Positions 1-8,204 are shown, counted from the stretch's first letter. The stretch: DNA of 64,000 nt from Bacteroidota bacterium (GCA_027491085.1 JAIXWW010000013.1:186001-250000), one strand, 5' to 3'. Translations and numbers: made by a program. Notes: generated by a model not told the origin, from the sequence alone.

Positions 1-351
1 CTGCTCAAAAGGATTAATTATCACTTCTACATCAGTACTATCAGTTATAAAAAGCGATTCAATTTCGTGGTGATTTTTCATTAAAAAATCCAAATAAACA
101 AAATACCTATATACACTTAAGTTGTAATTTGGATTATATGTTACCTCTTCAAAAGAAATAAACTCATTACTGTATTTGGCCACCGTTTCAGCTGAAAAGC
201 TATTATGAAAGATAATTCCATGAAGTTTTAAAGCAGTAATGGAATTTGCCCATTTTTCAATTAACATATAATCATCATTGGGTAATATTTCCGAACGGTT
301 CACATCGTATACACCAGTAAAAAGACAAGCAAAAATATATTGTTTATACAT
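1..351 (-). CDS. Partial protein next to a glycosyltransferase, C-terminus outside window
   Basis: An open minus-strand frame runs from an ATG at 351 to the window edge, 117 codons without a stop, beginning MYKQYIFACLFTGVYDVN. It has no signal peptide. Near residues 100-110 it reads SLFITDSTDVEVI, where hydrophobic residues precede an acidic D-S-T-D cluster; this resembles the metal-binding DxD of nucleotide-sugar transferases but does not identify a family. It starts 20 bases after the stop of the family 2 glycosyltransferase in the same direction, so the two are probably one operon of a glycan-synthesis locus. I do not recognise the family; a sugar-transferase role is inferred from the neighbour and the acidic cluster. 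Confidence 0.6.
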   Translation of the reverse strand, partial: MYKQYIFACLFTGVYDVNRSEILPNDDYMLIEKWANSITALKLHGIIFHNSFSAETVAKYSNEFISFEEVTYNPNYNLSVYRYFVYLDFLMKNHHEIESLFITDSTDVEVIINPFEQ

Positions 352-371
352 TTGTATTTAGTTTATTCAGC

Positions 372-1013
372 CTATAAAATGCTGTTTTTTAATTTGGCAC
401 AAGTGCTATTTGGAATGTTACGATAATAAATATAAGTACGAAGATCAACCTTTTTAACAATATAATTATTGGAAACCCTTTCATAAAAATTTGCATCAGC
501 ACCATACATAGTATAAAAAGGATTGTTTACAAATACTTCTCTTTTGCCAAAAAGCGTTGCAAACAAAATACAATCATCTACATGAATTACTTTCGATGTA
601 TCTAACCTATCTGGAATATAATAATCTGCTTCATCATCAACTATAGTTTGTGTTTTTGATGCAATTAAATCAGCATATTGCATTTGTTCCAAACATCTTC
701 TTAAGTGATTGGGTTTAAATTCGTCATCGGCATCTATAATGGTAATGAATTGGCCGCTGCTTTTTATAATGCCACGGTTTATTGATTCAGCCTGTCCGCA
801 GTTTGGATGATAAATATAAGTGATAATGGATGGAAATAAAGAAGTGTAAATAACCATTTCATGCTGGTATTGATTATCGCTTCCATCATCCATAATAATG
901 AGTTCAAAATCTTGCATGTTTTGTTTCAATACCGAATTTATAGCTCGCTTTACCAATTCAAATGGAGTATTGTAAACGGCTAATAATACAGATACCAAAG
1001 GTTTTTTTAACAT
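372..1013 (-). CDS. Family 2 (GT-A fold) glycosyltransferase
   Basis: This 213-residue cytoplasmic protein should transfer a sugar from a nucleotide-sugar donor during surface glycan synthesis. Residues 7-15 (VSVLLAVYN) form the first beta strand, DDGS at about 42-45 is the nucleotide-binding motif, and DADD at about 94-97 is the metal-binding DxD-type motif of GT2 enzymes. The C-terminal half is short for the family, whose members are often 250-330 residues, so acceptor specificity cannot be guessed. There are no membrane segments. The gene lies 20 bases before the next minus-strand gene, which runs off the window. The start ATG follows an AT-rich 210-base gap to the divergent gene at 1224. 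Confidence 0.88.
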   Translation of the reverse strand: MLKKPLVSVLLAVYNTPFELVKRAINSVLKQNMQDFELIIMDDGSDNQYQHEMVIYTSLFPSIITYIYHPNCGQAESINRGIIKSSGQFITIIDADDEFKPNHLRRCLEQMQYADLIASKTQTIVDDEADYYIPDRLDTSKVIHVDDCILFATLFGKREVFVNNPFYTMYGADANFYERVSNNYIVKKVDLRTYIYYRNIPNSTCAKLKNSIL

Positions 1014-1223
1014 GAAAACAAAAGATTTTGAATGGCGAAAGTAAGTTCATTTTTATTGGTAATGATTACTTTTACCTTAAATTAATATGATTTTTATAGA
1101 TGAAAAATTGGTTCAGGGAATAGTATTTAAATGTTGTATGTTTTTATAATGCCTGCTTTTATATCAAATGAAATTGTTTTAACCCATTTGTAAAAAACAA
1201 TTCCAATCACTTATTTTTACCAC

Positions 1224-2129
1224 ATGAAGTTTTTAGTATTCCTGTTTATATTTATTTCATTTTATGCATCGGCTCAATACGATGAAAAGGGTTTAATTAC
1301 TAAAGCTATTATTGGCGAAATTGGCAAACCTGAAATTGGTAACTACTACTTACCTGCCTATAAAGAAGTTGCAGTTTACAGTGCACCAAGCACCAAATCA
1401 AAGGCATCTTACAAAACCAAATCGTTCAAAGATTCGCTAAAAGTATTGGAAATACTAAACACCCAAGTGGTTTTAAAAAGGGTATATGGCTACTGGTGTA
1501 AAGTCAGTTTTCCGTTTAATGGCAAGCGATTTATTGGTTATGTTCCTAGTCAGTTTTTAGCTACTAATTACTTAAATCATTATAATACAAGGTATTTATT
1601 ATTGGTTGATAAATATGCTAACAACCAATTTATATTGAACTTAAAAATACTTAAAAACTTTCAAATGGTGGGCTTTTATGCCTTTAATCCTAGCACAAGT
1701 TATAGTTATTATCCAATAGAAAGCGATACCATTAATGCTGCCTTGAACGGTTATTTAGATATGGCATTATTTAATAACAAAGGTTTGAATAGCGTAGATA
1801 ATATTATAAGGGTAACTACTGGAATTGATGCTTGTGGTTATTGGAATGGTAGTCAATATTTATTGCTGAAAAATTTTAAAGTAAAAGCACAAATAGAGGA
1901 TGGAGGTGTTGCCGATGGAGATGTTTATTCGGATGTTTATGAAATTACTTTTCCAGATACATTAGGTCAACCCAATAACCTTTTAAAAAATTATTATCAT
2001 TGGGAAAGAAACGAAGACGATACTACAGCTAATACTTCAGAAGCCAAAGTTAAGTTTAATTGGCAAATTTTTCAGTTTGTAAAAACCGACTCTACATATA
2101 GCAGCAAAAAAGTAAGTGCTCTAGATTAA
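1224..2129 (+). CDS. Secreted protein with SH3-like domain
   Basis: The 301-residue product begins with a signal peptide (MKFLVFLFIFISFYASAQ, cleavage after the AQ). Residues about 45-115 look like a bacterial SH3 domain: VAVYSAPS opens the first strand and YWCKVSFP followed by FIGYVPSQFL closes it. The remaining 190 residues match no family I recognise and are rich in Tyr and Asn. SH3-like modules in secreted bacterial proteins often bind peptidoglycan or other surface ligands; that is family knowledge and not shown here. The gene stands alone and ends at a strong bidirectional terminator shared with the convergent esterase gene. Confidence 0.65.
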   Translation: MKFLVFLFIFISFYASAQYDEKGLITKAIIGEIGKPEIGNYYLPAYKEVAVYSAPSTKSKASYKTKSFKDSLKVLEILNTQVVLKRVYGYWCKVSFPFNGKRFIGYVPSQFLATNYLNHYNTRYLLLVDKYANNQFILNLKILKNFQMVGFYAFNPSTSYSYYPIESDTINAALNGYLDMALFNNKGLNSVDNIIRVTTGIDACGYWNGSQYLLLKNFKVKAQIEDGGVADGDVYSDVYEITFPDTLGQPNNLLKNYYHWERNEDDTTANTSEAKVKFNWQIFQFVKTDSTYSSKKVSALD

Positions 2130-2176
2130 TTAGGTATTTAGCTTTAAATTATTGTTTTGAAATAATTAATCACAAA

Positions 2177-2213
2177 AAAAAGCCGCTTTAGTTTTTAGCT
2201 AAAGCGGCTTTTT
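2177..2213. terminator. Bidirectional intrinsic terminator
   Basis: A perfect 15-bp stem (AAAAAGCCGCTTTAG and its complement) with a 7-base loop and A/T tracts on both sides lies between the convergent genes ending at 2129 and 2236. It can end transcription from both strands. Confidence 0.9.
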
Positions 2214-2235
2214 AAAGGTTTTAGTTGTTTAAAAA

Positions 2236-3471
2236 TTAGTTTTCAATAACTAATTTTTTAGTGATGCTACCAAACTCGTTGGTTATTTGTATAAAATAAA
2301 TTCCTGAGGTTAAATTGCTAGTATTTAAAACAGTAATTGTTTTGCTTGTATTAACCATTTCAATGATTTTTCCGCTTAGGTCTAAAATGGTAATTACATT
2401 GTTGTTACCTTTAATAGTTTCAATCGAAACATTTTCTTTAGCAGGGTTTGGATAAACTTTTACATCGCTATTAGCCAATACATTATTTACACCAACACCT
2501 GCTGTTTTAATGTCATCGAATAAAAAGTCTCTCAATAAACCTTCAGTTGTATCCATGTAAGCCGTGCTACTTGCTGTAGTTCCTACACCTGGACTAAATG
2601 GCACATGTGGCGCGTCTTGGAAAGTATAAAACACCGATTTCATGCCCAATACTTTCGCCATTGAATCTACCACAAAACTTCCGCTTAAACGACCAATTTG
2701 TAAACTACCGTAACTGAAAAAATCAGTTTTATATGGAACAGTTTCATCTTTAGTTCCATGTACACTAAAAATAGATACATTTTTGTTGTTTCTCATCCAG
2801 TTTACATCGCCTAAAGCACCACATAAACTAATTACTCCTTTAACTCTCCAACTTTGTCCAGGTGTGCCACTTAAACCTTCAATTCCACCACCAATAGTAG
2901 TAGTATCAATAGGTGGGTTAGCAGTTCCAACTTCGGCTTCTGTATCTAAAAAAGCTTCGTGTAATCCAAGTACACCACCTGCCGAAACTCCACCTAAATA
3001 AACTTGTCCTAGGCTAAACTTATAAGTATTTGCGTTTGCTCTTAAATACCTAATAGCAGCTCTGCCATCTAAGGTTCCGCGCCATAAAGCATTGGCAAAT
3101 TGTGGTCCAGCTTGGCTTGGATCAAGTTGAATCTCAAAAAGATTAACACCTAAACGGTATTGAATTGATACACAAACATACCCGCGTTTTGCAAATTCAG
3201 TACATAAATAAGTAACATCAGGTAAATTTCTATTTCCACTTATAAATGAACCACCATGAGCTAAAACCAATAGAGGTCTGTTAGTTGCGGTATCGCCTAC
3301 CGGTTGAAAAATGTTCATTTTTAATTCTTGTGGCGAATTAGCATAGTTTTTTGCCGAACCATAAGTAACACTATCTATAGAGACATTGGTGAAAATTTTG
3401 TCTTTGTATCTTTGTGCACTTAAATTAGTAAATACTGCCAAAGCAGCAATAATGGTAAATATTTTTTTCAT
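2236..3471 (-). CDS. T9SS-sorted alpha/beta hydrolase (carboxylesterase-like)
   Basis: This is a secreted or surface-attached esterase of the alpha/beta-hydrolase fold, 411 residues from the ATG at 3471; a longer frame starts 24 bases upstream, but MKKIFTIIAALAVFTNLSAQ is a clear signal peptide at 3471. AHGGSF at 71-76 is the HGG oxyanion-hole motif, GVSAG at 161-165 is the nucleophile elbow (Ser163), and Asp242 (GTKDE) and His289 (DAPH) complete a likely triad. Residues from about 337 (VKVYPNPA) to the end are a T9SS type A sorting domain ending in KKLVIEN, so the protein should cross the outer membrane by T9SS and be processed by PorU. The substrate is unknown. The gene stands alone and converges on a shared terminator. 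Confidence 0.85.
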   Translation of the reverse strand: MKKIFTIIAALAVFTNLSAQRYKDKIFTNVSIDSVTYGSAKNYANSPQELKMNIFQPVGDTATNRPLLVLAHGGSFISGNRNLPDVTYLCTEFAKRGYVCVSIQYRLGVNLFEIQLDPSQAGPQFANALWRGTLDGRAAIRYLRANANTYKFSLGQVYLGGVSAGGVLGLHEAFLDTEAEVGTANPPIDTTTIGGGIEGLSGTPGQSWRVKGVISLCGALGDVNWMRNNKNVSIFSVHGTKDETVPYKTDFFSYGSLQIGRLSGSFVVDSMAKVLGMKSVFYTFQDAPHVPFSPGVGTTASSTAYMDTTEGLLRDFLFDDIKTAGVGVNNVLANSDVKVYPNPAKENVSIETIKGNNNVITILDLSGKIIEMVNTSKTITVLNTSNLTSGIYFIQITNEFGSITKKLVIEN

Positions 3472-3610
3472 TTTTTTGTGATTAATTGAAGGCAAGTTTA
3501 AATAAAAAAATCTGTTTTTGTGGCAATTTCAGATTTTATTTAAAACAAAATAGCTTAACTAATATTCATCAATTCAGTTCGGTTTTATTCATATTGCTTG
3601 CCTTAATTGG

Positions 3611-3618
3611 TATATTTG
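3611..3618 (+). promoter_or_regulatory. -7 promoter box of purD, almost touching the start codon
   Basis: TATATTTG matches the Bacteroidota -7 consensus TAnnTTTG. It ends only 4 bases before the purD ATG at 3623, so transcription would start at or very near the ATG. No clean TTTG lies at the expected distance upstream. Confidence 0.5.
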
Positions 3619-3622
3619 CCCA

Positions 3623-4900
3623 ATGAATATTTTATTGATTGGTTCTGGCGGACGTGAACACGCATTTGCTTATAAATTAGCTCAAAGTAAGTTATGTAAA
3701 CAATTATTTATAATGCCTGGCAATGCGGGAACAACCCAATTTGGTCAAAATGTAAAAATAAATCCTAACGATTTTGCAGCTGTTGGCCAGTTTAGCCTTG
3801 AAAATAAAATTGATTTAGTAATTGTGGGTCCGGAGGAACCTTTGGTTTTGGGCTTGCGCAATTATTTTGAAGAAAACGAAAATTTAAAAAATACCTTATT
3901 TGTTGGGCCCGATAAAATGGGTGCTACCATGGAAGCTAGCAAAGATTGGAGTAAAGCTTTTATGTATAAAAACAATATTCCAACCGCGGCTTATAAAACT
4001 TTTACCAGCCAAAATTTAGAAGAAGGGTTGGAGTATTTAAAAACACAAAAAATGCCAATTGTGCTTAAAGCCGATGGATTAGCTGCTGGTAAAGGAGTGC
4101 TTATTTGCCAAACTTTAGAAGAAGCAACCAGCGAATTGCAACAAATGATAAACGATAAAAAGTTTGGTGCTGCTAGCGCAAAAGTAGTTATTGAGGAGTT
4201 TTTGAGCGGAATTGAACTTTCGGTTTTTGTATTGAGCGATGGCAATTCGTATAAAATATTGCCAACGGCAAAAGATTATAAACGCATTGGCGAAGGTGAA
4301 ATGGGTTTAAATACTGGAGGAATGGGAGCAATTTCGCCTGTTCCTTTTGCCAACGATGTTTTTATGCAAAAAGTAATTGATAACATTATTGAACCAACTG
4401 TTCAAGGTTTAAAAAACGAAAGCATAAAATACGTTGGTTTTATTTTTGTTGGCTTAATAAAAGTAGGCGAGGAGCCAATGGTTATTGAGTACAATTGCCG
4501 CATGGGCGACCCAGAAACGGAAGCCGTTTTACCAAGAATTGAAACCGATTTTGTGGAATTAATGGTGGCTACAGCCAAAGGCGAGTTACAAAATATTGAC
4601 TTAAAGATTAGCGATAAAACCACTGCCACCGTAATGATGGTTTCTGCCGGTTATCCTGGCGATTATGAAAAAGGCAAAGTAATGACAGGTTTTGAAAGTG
4701 TTGCTGATTCATTGTTATTTCATGCAGGGACTTCGTTAAATTCAAATAATGAAATAGTTACCAATGGCGGACGAGTTTTGGCTATTACTTCGTTTGGGAA
4801 TTCGGTAAACGAAGCAGTAAGCACTTCGTTGGCTAACGCCAATAAAATTAATTACGATGGTAAATATTTTCGCAGAGATATTGGCTTTGAGTTTTTATAA
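3623..4900 (+). CDS. purD: Phosphoribosylamine-glycine ligase (GARS)
   Basis: PurD joins glycine to 5-phosphoribosylamine with ATP, the second step of de novo purine synthesis, in the cytosol. The 425-residue length is normal for a monofunctional enzyme. The N-terminus carries GSGGREHA, followed by VGPEEPLVLG in the N domain. The ATP-grasp core shows LKADGLAAGKGV and, in the metal/ATP site, EYNCRMGDPETEAVLPR. The C-terminal domain ends normally. The gene is preceded by a -7 box and has no other purine gene beside it; the following gene is mrp after a 97-base gap. Confidence 0.97.
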   Translation: MNILLIGSGGREHAFAYKLAQSKLCKQLFIMPGNAGTTQFGQNVKINPNDFAAVGQFSLENKIDLVIVGPEEPLVLGLRNYFEENENLKNTLFVGPDKMGATMEASKDWSKAFMYKNNIPTAAYKTFTSQNLEEGLEYLKTQKMPIVLKADGLAAGKGVLICQTLEEATSELQQMINDKKFGAASAKVVIEEFLSGIELSVFVLSDGNSYKILPTAKDYKRIGEGEMGLNTGGMGAISPVPFANDVFMQKVIDNIIEPTVQGLKNESIKYVGFIFVGLIKVGEEPMVIEYNCRMGDPETEAVLPRIETDFVELMVATAKGELQNIDLKISDKTTATVMMVSAGYPGDYEKGKVMTGFESVADSLLFHAGTSLNSNNEIVTNGGRVLAITSFGNSVNEAVSTSLANANKINYDGKYFRRDIGFEFL

Positions 4901-4997
4901 TCAATCTATGATTTTAGCTTAATCATAAAACCAACGCATAAAAATCAGCAAACAATATTAGGTACAAAAACCTTTATTTGTAATACATAAAAACAAA

Positions 4998-6086
4998 ATG
5001 ACAAAAGAAGATATAATAAAAGCATTATCAACCGTTCAAGAACCTGATTTACGTAAGGATTTGGTTACTTTAAATATGGTTAAAGATGTAGTAGTAGATG
5101 GTTTAAATGTAAGTTTTACCATTGTATTAACCACTCCTGCTTGTCCTTTAAAAGAAAAAATAGAAACCGATTGCAAAGAAGCAATTCATAAGTTGGTAAA
5201 CGATAAAGCCAATATTACTGTTACCATGACGGCCAATGTAAGCTCTAATCGTGCTGAAAAATTAACGCTTCCAGGTGTTAAAAATATCATTGCAGTAGCA
5301 AGTGGAAAAGGTGGAGTTGGTAAATCAACGGTATCGAGTAATTTGGCCATTGCTTTGGCTGCTACAGGCGCTAAAGTTGGTTTGTTAGATGCTGATATTT
5401 ATGGGCCAAGTGTGCCAATGATGTTTGGCGAAATGGATAGCCAACCTCAAATGCGCGATATCAATGGCAAACAATACATGATTCCAATTGAAAAATATGG
5501 TATCAAATTGCTTTCCATTGGATTTTTAATAAAACCTGAGCAAGCTGTAGTTTGGCGTGGCCCCATGATTTCATCGGCTTTACGCCAATTTGTAAACGAT
5601 TGCGATTGGGGCGAATTAGATTATTTGATTTTAGATTTACCTCCAGGAACAGGCGATATTCATTTAACCATGTTGCAAGTAGTTCCTTTAACAGGAATTG
5701 TAATGGTTACTACGCCACAAGCTGTAGCCTTGGCCGATGCTTATAAAGCTGCAACCATGTTTAGCATGACACCCGTTAAAGTGCCAATTTTAGGTGTGGT
5801 TGAAAATATGGCTTATTTTACTCCTGAGGAATTACCTGATAATAAGTATTATATATTTGGAAAAGATGGCGGAGCAAGCATGGCTAGCGAGTTAAAAGTA
5901 AGTTTGTTGGGTCAAATTCCTATTTACATGAGTGTACGTGAGGGTGGCGATTCTGGTAAACCTGCGGCATTAGACCAAAGCAGCCCTGTTTACAAAGCAT
6001 TTTCAAAAGTGGCTCAAAATGTAGCGCAATTGGTATCCATTATTAACTCAACTCCGGCCGAAGAAAAAACAGTTGGTGCTAATTAG
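4998..6086 (+). CDS. mrp: Mrp/ApbC-type iron-sulfur carrier P-loop ATPase
   Basis: This 362-residue cytosolic protein belongs to the Mrp/NBP35 family, which binds and delivers Fe-S clusters. Residues 1-80 form the MIP18 (DUF59) domain. GKGGVGKST at 103-111 is the deviant Walker A motif with its signature first lysine, LLDADIYGPSVP follows, and DYLILDLPPGTGD is the Walker B/switch region. The paired CxxC seen in many Mrp proteins is not visible near VENMAYFTPEE; I believe this is common in Bacteroidota homologues, but it means cluster ligands must lie elsewhere. A NifU-like scaffold gene starts 39 bases downstream, so the two probably form an Fe-S assembly operon. Confidence 0.93.
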   Translation: MTKEDIIKALSTVQEPDLRKDLVTLNMVKDVVVDGLNVSFTIVLTTPACPLKEKIETDCKEAIHKLVNDKANITVTMTANVSSNRAEKLTLPGVKNIIAVASGKGGVGKSTVSSNLAIALAATGAKVGLLDADIYGPSVPMMFGEMDSQPQMRDINGKQYMIPIEKYGIKLLSIGFLIKPEQAVVWRGPMISSALRQFVNDCDWGELDYLILDLPPGTGDIHLTMLQVVPLTGIVMVTTPQAVALADAYKAATMFSMTPVKVPILGVVENMAYFTPEELPDNKYYIFGKDGGASMASELKVSLLGQIPIYMSVREGGDSGKPAALDQSSPVYKAFSKVAQNVAQLVSIINSTPAEEKTVGAN

Positions 6087-6125
6087 TGTTATTATAATAG
6101 ATTTGTAAAAAGCAAAAAATTAAAA

Positions 6126-6362
6126 ATGACAGATTCGTTGAGAGATAAAATAGAAATTGCTTTAAACAGCATGCGCCCGTTTTTACAAGCCGATGGTGGC
6201 GATGTAGAATTGGTTGATGTAACTGATGAAATGGAAGTGCATGTGCGTTTAATTGGCAATTGCAGTAGTTGTGATATTAGCCACATTACTATGAAAGCAG
6301 GCATTGAAAATGGAATTAAAAGTGCCTTGCCCGAAATTACTCGTGTGGTAGCTGTTAGTTGA
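6126..6362 (+). CDS. NifU C-terminal-domain Fe-S scaffold
   Basis: This 78-residue protein is a free-standing NifU C-terminal (Nfu-type) domain, which assembles a cluster on a CxxC pair and passes it to target proteins. FLQADGGDVELV at about 19-30 is the family signature, and Cys46 and Cys49 (CSSC) are the ligands, followed by the MKAGIE helix. The length is complete for a single-domain member. It lies 39 bases after mrp, which supports a joint Fe-S role. Its last codons and stop are the first bases of a 114-bp direct repeat that recurs after the HicAB pair. Confidence 0.93.
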   Translation: MTDSLRDKIEIALNSMRPFLQADGGDVELVDVTDEMEVHVRLIGNCSSCDISHITMKAGIENGIKSALPEITRVVAVS

Positions 6363-6467
6363 TTCACGCCTTGCGTGATTTAGTTGATAGTTTATGGACC
6401 ATAGACCATAGATAGAATTTTTAATAGAGGTTAGCGTGAGCTGACCTTTTTTTGTTTTATGGGTTAA
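6354..6467. repeat. 114-bp direct repeat, copy 1 (left flank of hicAB)
   Basis: This segment is repeated at 7175-7288 with the same length and only four visible mismatches. It begins inside the last codons of the NifU-like gene, contains a palindrome TCACGC-ctt-GCGTGA (6364-6378), the phrase ATGGACCATAGACCATAGAT, and a complete intrinsic terminator. The two copies bracket the HicA/HicB genes exactly. The 5' part also occurs inverted at 8553-8600 and, degraded, near 33930. Confidence 0.9.
6429..6453 (+). terminator. Terminator of the mrp-nifU operon, inside repeat copy 1
   Basis: GGTTAGC pairs with GCTGACC (one G-T pair) around a GTGA loop and is followed by seven T. It ends transcription from the mrp operon before the HicAB module. 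Confidence 0.8.
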
Positions 6468-6493
6468 ATAATTATTTTAGTTTTAAAATTTGT

Positions 6494-6518
6494 ATTGCAA
6501 CTAAATTTTAGTTGCAAT
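6494..6518. promoter_or_regulatory. 25-bp perfect palindrome, likely HicB operator
   Basis: Two 12-base arms (ATTGCAACTAAA and its exact complement) flank a single central T, 26 bases before the hicA start. HicB antitoxins bind inverted repeats over their own promoter, so this is the best operator candidate. The right arm contains a TTG that lies 20 bases before a TACATTTG box, so a bound repressor would cover the -33 region. Confidence 0.7.
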
Positions 6519-6534
6519 GTTGTTTATTCTTAAA

Positions 6535-6542
6535 TACATTTG
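6535..6542 (+). promoter_or_regulatory. Possible -7 box of hicAB
   Basis: TACATTTG matches TAnnTTTG and lies 20 bases after a TTG at 6512-6514 in the palindrome. It ends one base before the hicA ATG at 6544, which would place the transcription start inside the gene; either the box is a coincidence or translation starts unusually. Confidence 0.4.
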
Positions 6543-6543
6543 T

Positions 6544-6786
6544 ATGAGTAAAGTAGAAAAATTAATAAAGCAGTTAAAGTTAAAACCAAAAGATTTCACT
6601 TGGGATCAAATGGTTAAAGTGCTTAATTATTTTGGGTACAAACAAATGCCTCAAGGTAAAACAGGCGGTTCAAGAAGGAAATTTGTTAATGACAAAAATG
6701 ACATTATCAGTTTACATGAACCTCACCCTCAAAAGGTACTAAAAGCTTATCAAATTGATATAATTATAGAGCATTTAAAATTATAA
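6544..6786 (+). CDS. hicA: HicA-family mRNA interferase toxin
   Basis: HicA toxins are small double-stranded-RNA-binding-fold proteins that cleave mRNA until HicB blocks them. The 80-residue product starts at MSKVEKLIKQL; an in-frame ATG 27 bases upstream overlaps the palindromic operator and was rejected. KDFTWDQMVKVLNYFGYK is the N-terminal helix, GKTGGSRRKF is the central strand pair, and SLHEPHPQKVLKAYQID is the conserved His-Pro segment. The usual GSH catalytic triplet reads GSR here, so catalysis may rely on the later His residues. hicB starts one base after the stop, and the pair sits between 114-bp direct repeats. Confidence 0.88.
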   Translation: MSKVEKLIKQLKLKPKDFTWDQMVKVLNYFGYKQMPQGKTGGSRRKFVNDKNDIISLHEPHPQKVLKAYQIDIIIEHLKL

Positions 6787-6787
6787 T

Positions 6788-7156
6788 ATGAAGAACTATT
6801 TAGAATATAAAAATTATATTGGAACTGTAGAGTTTAGTGCTGATGATAAAGTATTTTGGGGTAAAATACATGGAATAAACGATGTGGTTACTTTTGAAGG
6901 TGCTTCTGTTTTGGAATTAGAAGAGGCTTTTAAAGATTCGGTTGACGATTATTTACAAACTTGTGCTGAATTAAATAAAGAACCTGAAAAAGTTTTTAAA
7001 GGCTCTTTCAATGTTAGGGTTTCGGGTGCTTTGCACAGAAGTACAGCCCTTTTAGCTTCTAGAAAAGGACTTAATATAAACGAAGTAGTAAAACGTGCAC
7101 TAACTTATGTGGTTAAGCATGAGGAAATGCTCAACGATGAAACCGTATTATCTTAG
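6788..7156 (+). CDS. hicB: HicB-family antitoxin
   Basis: HicB neutralises HicA and represses the operon. The 122-residue protein has the degraded RNase-H-like domain in residues 1-70 (YIGTVEFSADDKVFWGKIHGI, split as GTVEFSADD and VFWGKIHGI) and the long SVDDYLQTCAE helix. A C-terminal ribbon-helix-helix DNA-binding segment (GSFNVRVSGALHRSTALLA, then LNINEVVKRAL) supports direct repression at the palindrome upstream of hicA. The gene follows hicA by one base, so translation is coupled. It is followed by repeat copy 2 with its own terminator. Confidence 0.9.
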   Translation: MKNYLEYKNYIGTVEFSADDKVFWGKIHGINDVVTFEGASVLELEEAFKDSVDDYLQTCAELNKEPEKVFKGSFNVRVSGALHRSTALLASRKGLNINEVVKRALTYVVKHEEMLNDETVLS

Positions 7157-7174
7157 ATAAGTTATTTAATGGCA

Positions 7175-7288
7175 GTTAGTTAATTCACGCCTTGCGTGAT
7201 TTAGTTGATGGTTTATGGACCATAGACCATAGATAAAATTTTTAAAAGAGGTTAGCGTGAGCTGACCTTTTTTTGTTTTATGGGTTAA
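7175..7288. repeat. 114-bp direct repeat, copy 2 (right flank of hicAB)
   Basis: This is the second copy of the segment at 6354-6467. Its palindrome TCACGC-ctt-GCGTGA lies at 7185-7199. It starts 18 bases after the hicB stop. Recombination between the copies would delete 821 bases carrying hicAB and leave an intact nifU stop and terminator. Confidence 0.9.
7250..7274 (+). terminator. Terminator of hicAB, inside repeat copy 2
   Basis: The same GGTTAGC-GTGA-GCTGACC hairpin and T7 tract as in copy 1 end the hicAB transcript before the convergent lipoprotein gene. Confidence 0.8.
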
Positions 7289-7306
7289 TGATTATTCTCT
7301 TTGCAA

Positions 7307-7954
7307 TTATTTAAGAATTAAATATTGAGTATTGTTTAACTTATCATTTATTGAAAACAAGCCAAAGTCTTTATTGATATAGGCAATAGAGCTCAAGCTA
7401 TCGTTAAACTTATTATTAATTAATAATGCATTTTCAAAAGTAATACCTCTTAAAACTATAGTTCCCAGATATCTTGGATGTTTAATGTCTGTAATAAAAT
7501 AATCTCCCTCATAAAAAATATAATTTCCGAAACTAACCTCTAAAATGTCTCTATTCTGTAAAACATTCTTTTTACAATGTTTAACATCAAAACTCCCATT
7601 ACCCTTGACAGTAGCATAAGTATTGTGTATGGTTTGGTAACAATCTTTATCGTAACCTGTGTTTGGGTTTCCCCAACCTTTTTCGCAATACCAAGTAGTA
7701 TCTGTTTTGGTTTTTACAAAGGTTAAGGTGTCGCCTTTATCACTAGCAAAACTTATGGTATCAAAGGTTGGGTTGGTAAAATAAGGTGTTTGGTTAAGTT
7801 GCGCTGCTGTTAAGTAATAATAATTGGTTTTATGTTCTACTTTATCGTATTCTTCTTTTATACAGCTTTGTATAAACAGCATGATGAACCATACCCCAAA
7901 AAGTTTACTGTTTTTGGTATTTATAATTTGACAAGTTTGCTGTAAGGTTTTCAT
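7307..7954 (-). CDS. Predicted lipoprotein of unknown function
   Basis: The 215-residue protein has a hydrophobic segment (FGVWFIMLFIQSC) ending in Cys31, which fits a type II signal peptide although the region before it is long. The mature part starts with Lys-Glu-Glu-Tyr residues and contains several Thr/Asp/Tyr-rich beta-like stretches (for example SFASDKGDTLTFVKT). No catalytic motif or known domain is recognised. It would be anchored in the periplasm or at the surface. The gene is alone, converges on the hicAB module, and is followed upstream by a gene-free stretch of more than 700 bases. Confidence 0.55.
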   Translation of the reverse strand: MKTLQQTCQIINTKNSKLFGVWFIMLFIQSCIKEEYDKVEHKTNYYYLTAAQLNQTPYFTNPTFDTISFASDKGDTLTFVKTKTDTTWYCEKGWGNPNTGYDKDCYQTIHNTYATVKGNGSFDVKHCKKNVLQNRDILEVSFGNYIFYEGDYFITDIKHPRYLGTIVLRGITFENALLINNKFNDSLSSIAYINKDFGLFSINDKLNNTQYLILK

Positions 7955-8204
7955 GTTTGCTGTTTTAGTTTCTCAAATAATTGAAAGTGTAATTCAAACA
8001 TAAGTTGTTTTATTTTAATTTAAAACTTTTGTATTGCTGATGTCAGTTCAAGGGCAAGAAAAATTAGAACGTGGTGAACTTTACAACCATTGAAATTTTT
8101 ATGTAATAATTTTTTTCAAAAAAATAAAAACCCTTCGGAATTTAAAAATTTGGGTTGTGTTAAAGAAAACCAAATTATATTATAATTATTCCATTAACGA
8201 TGTG

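Noticed and set aside
6517..6543. Earlier ATG of hicA
   Set aside because: It lies in the palindromic operator, and the residues it adds (MLFILKYIC) are absent from the usual HicA N-terminus, which starts at MSKVEKL.
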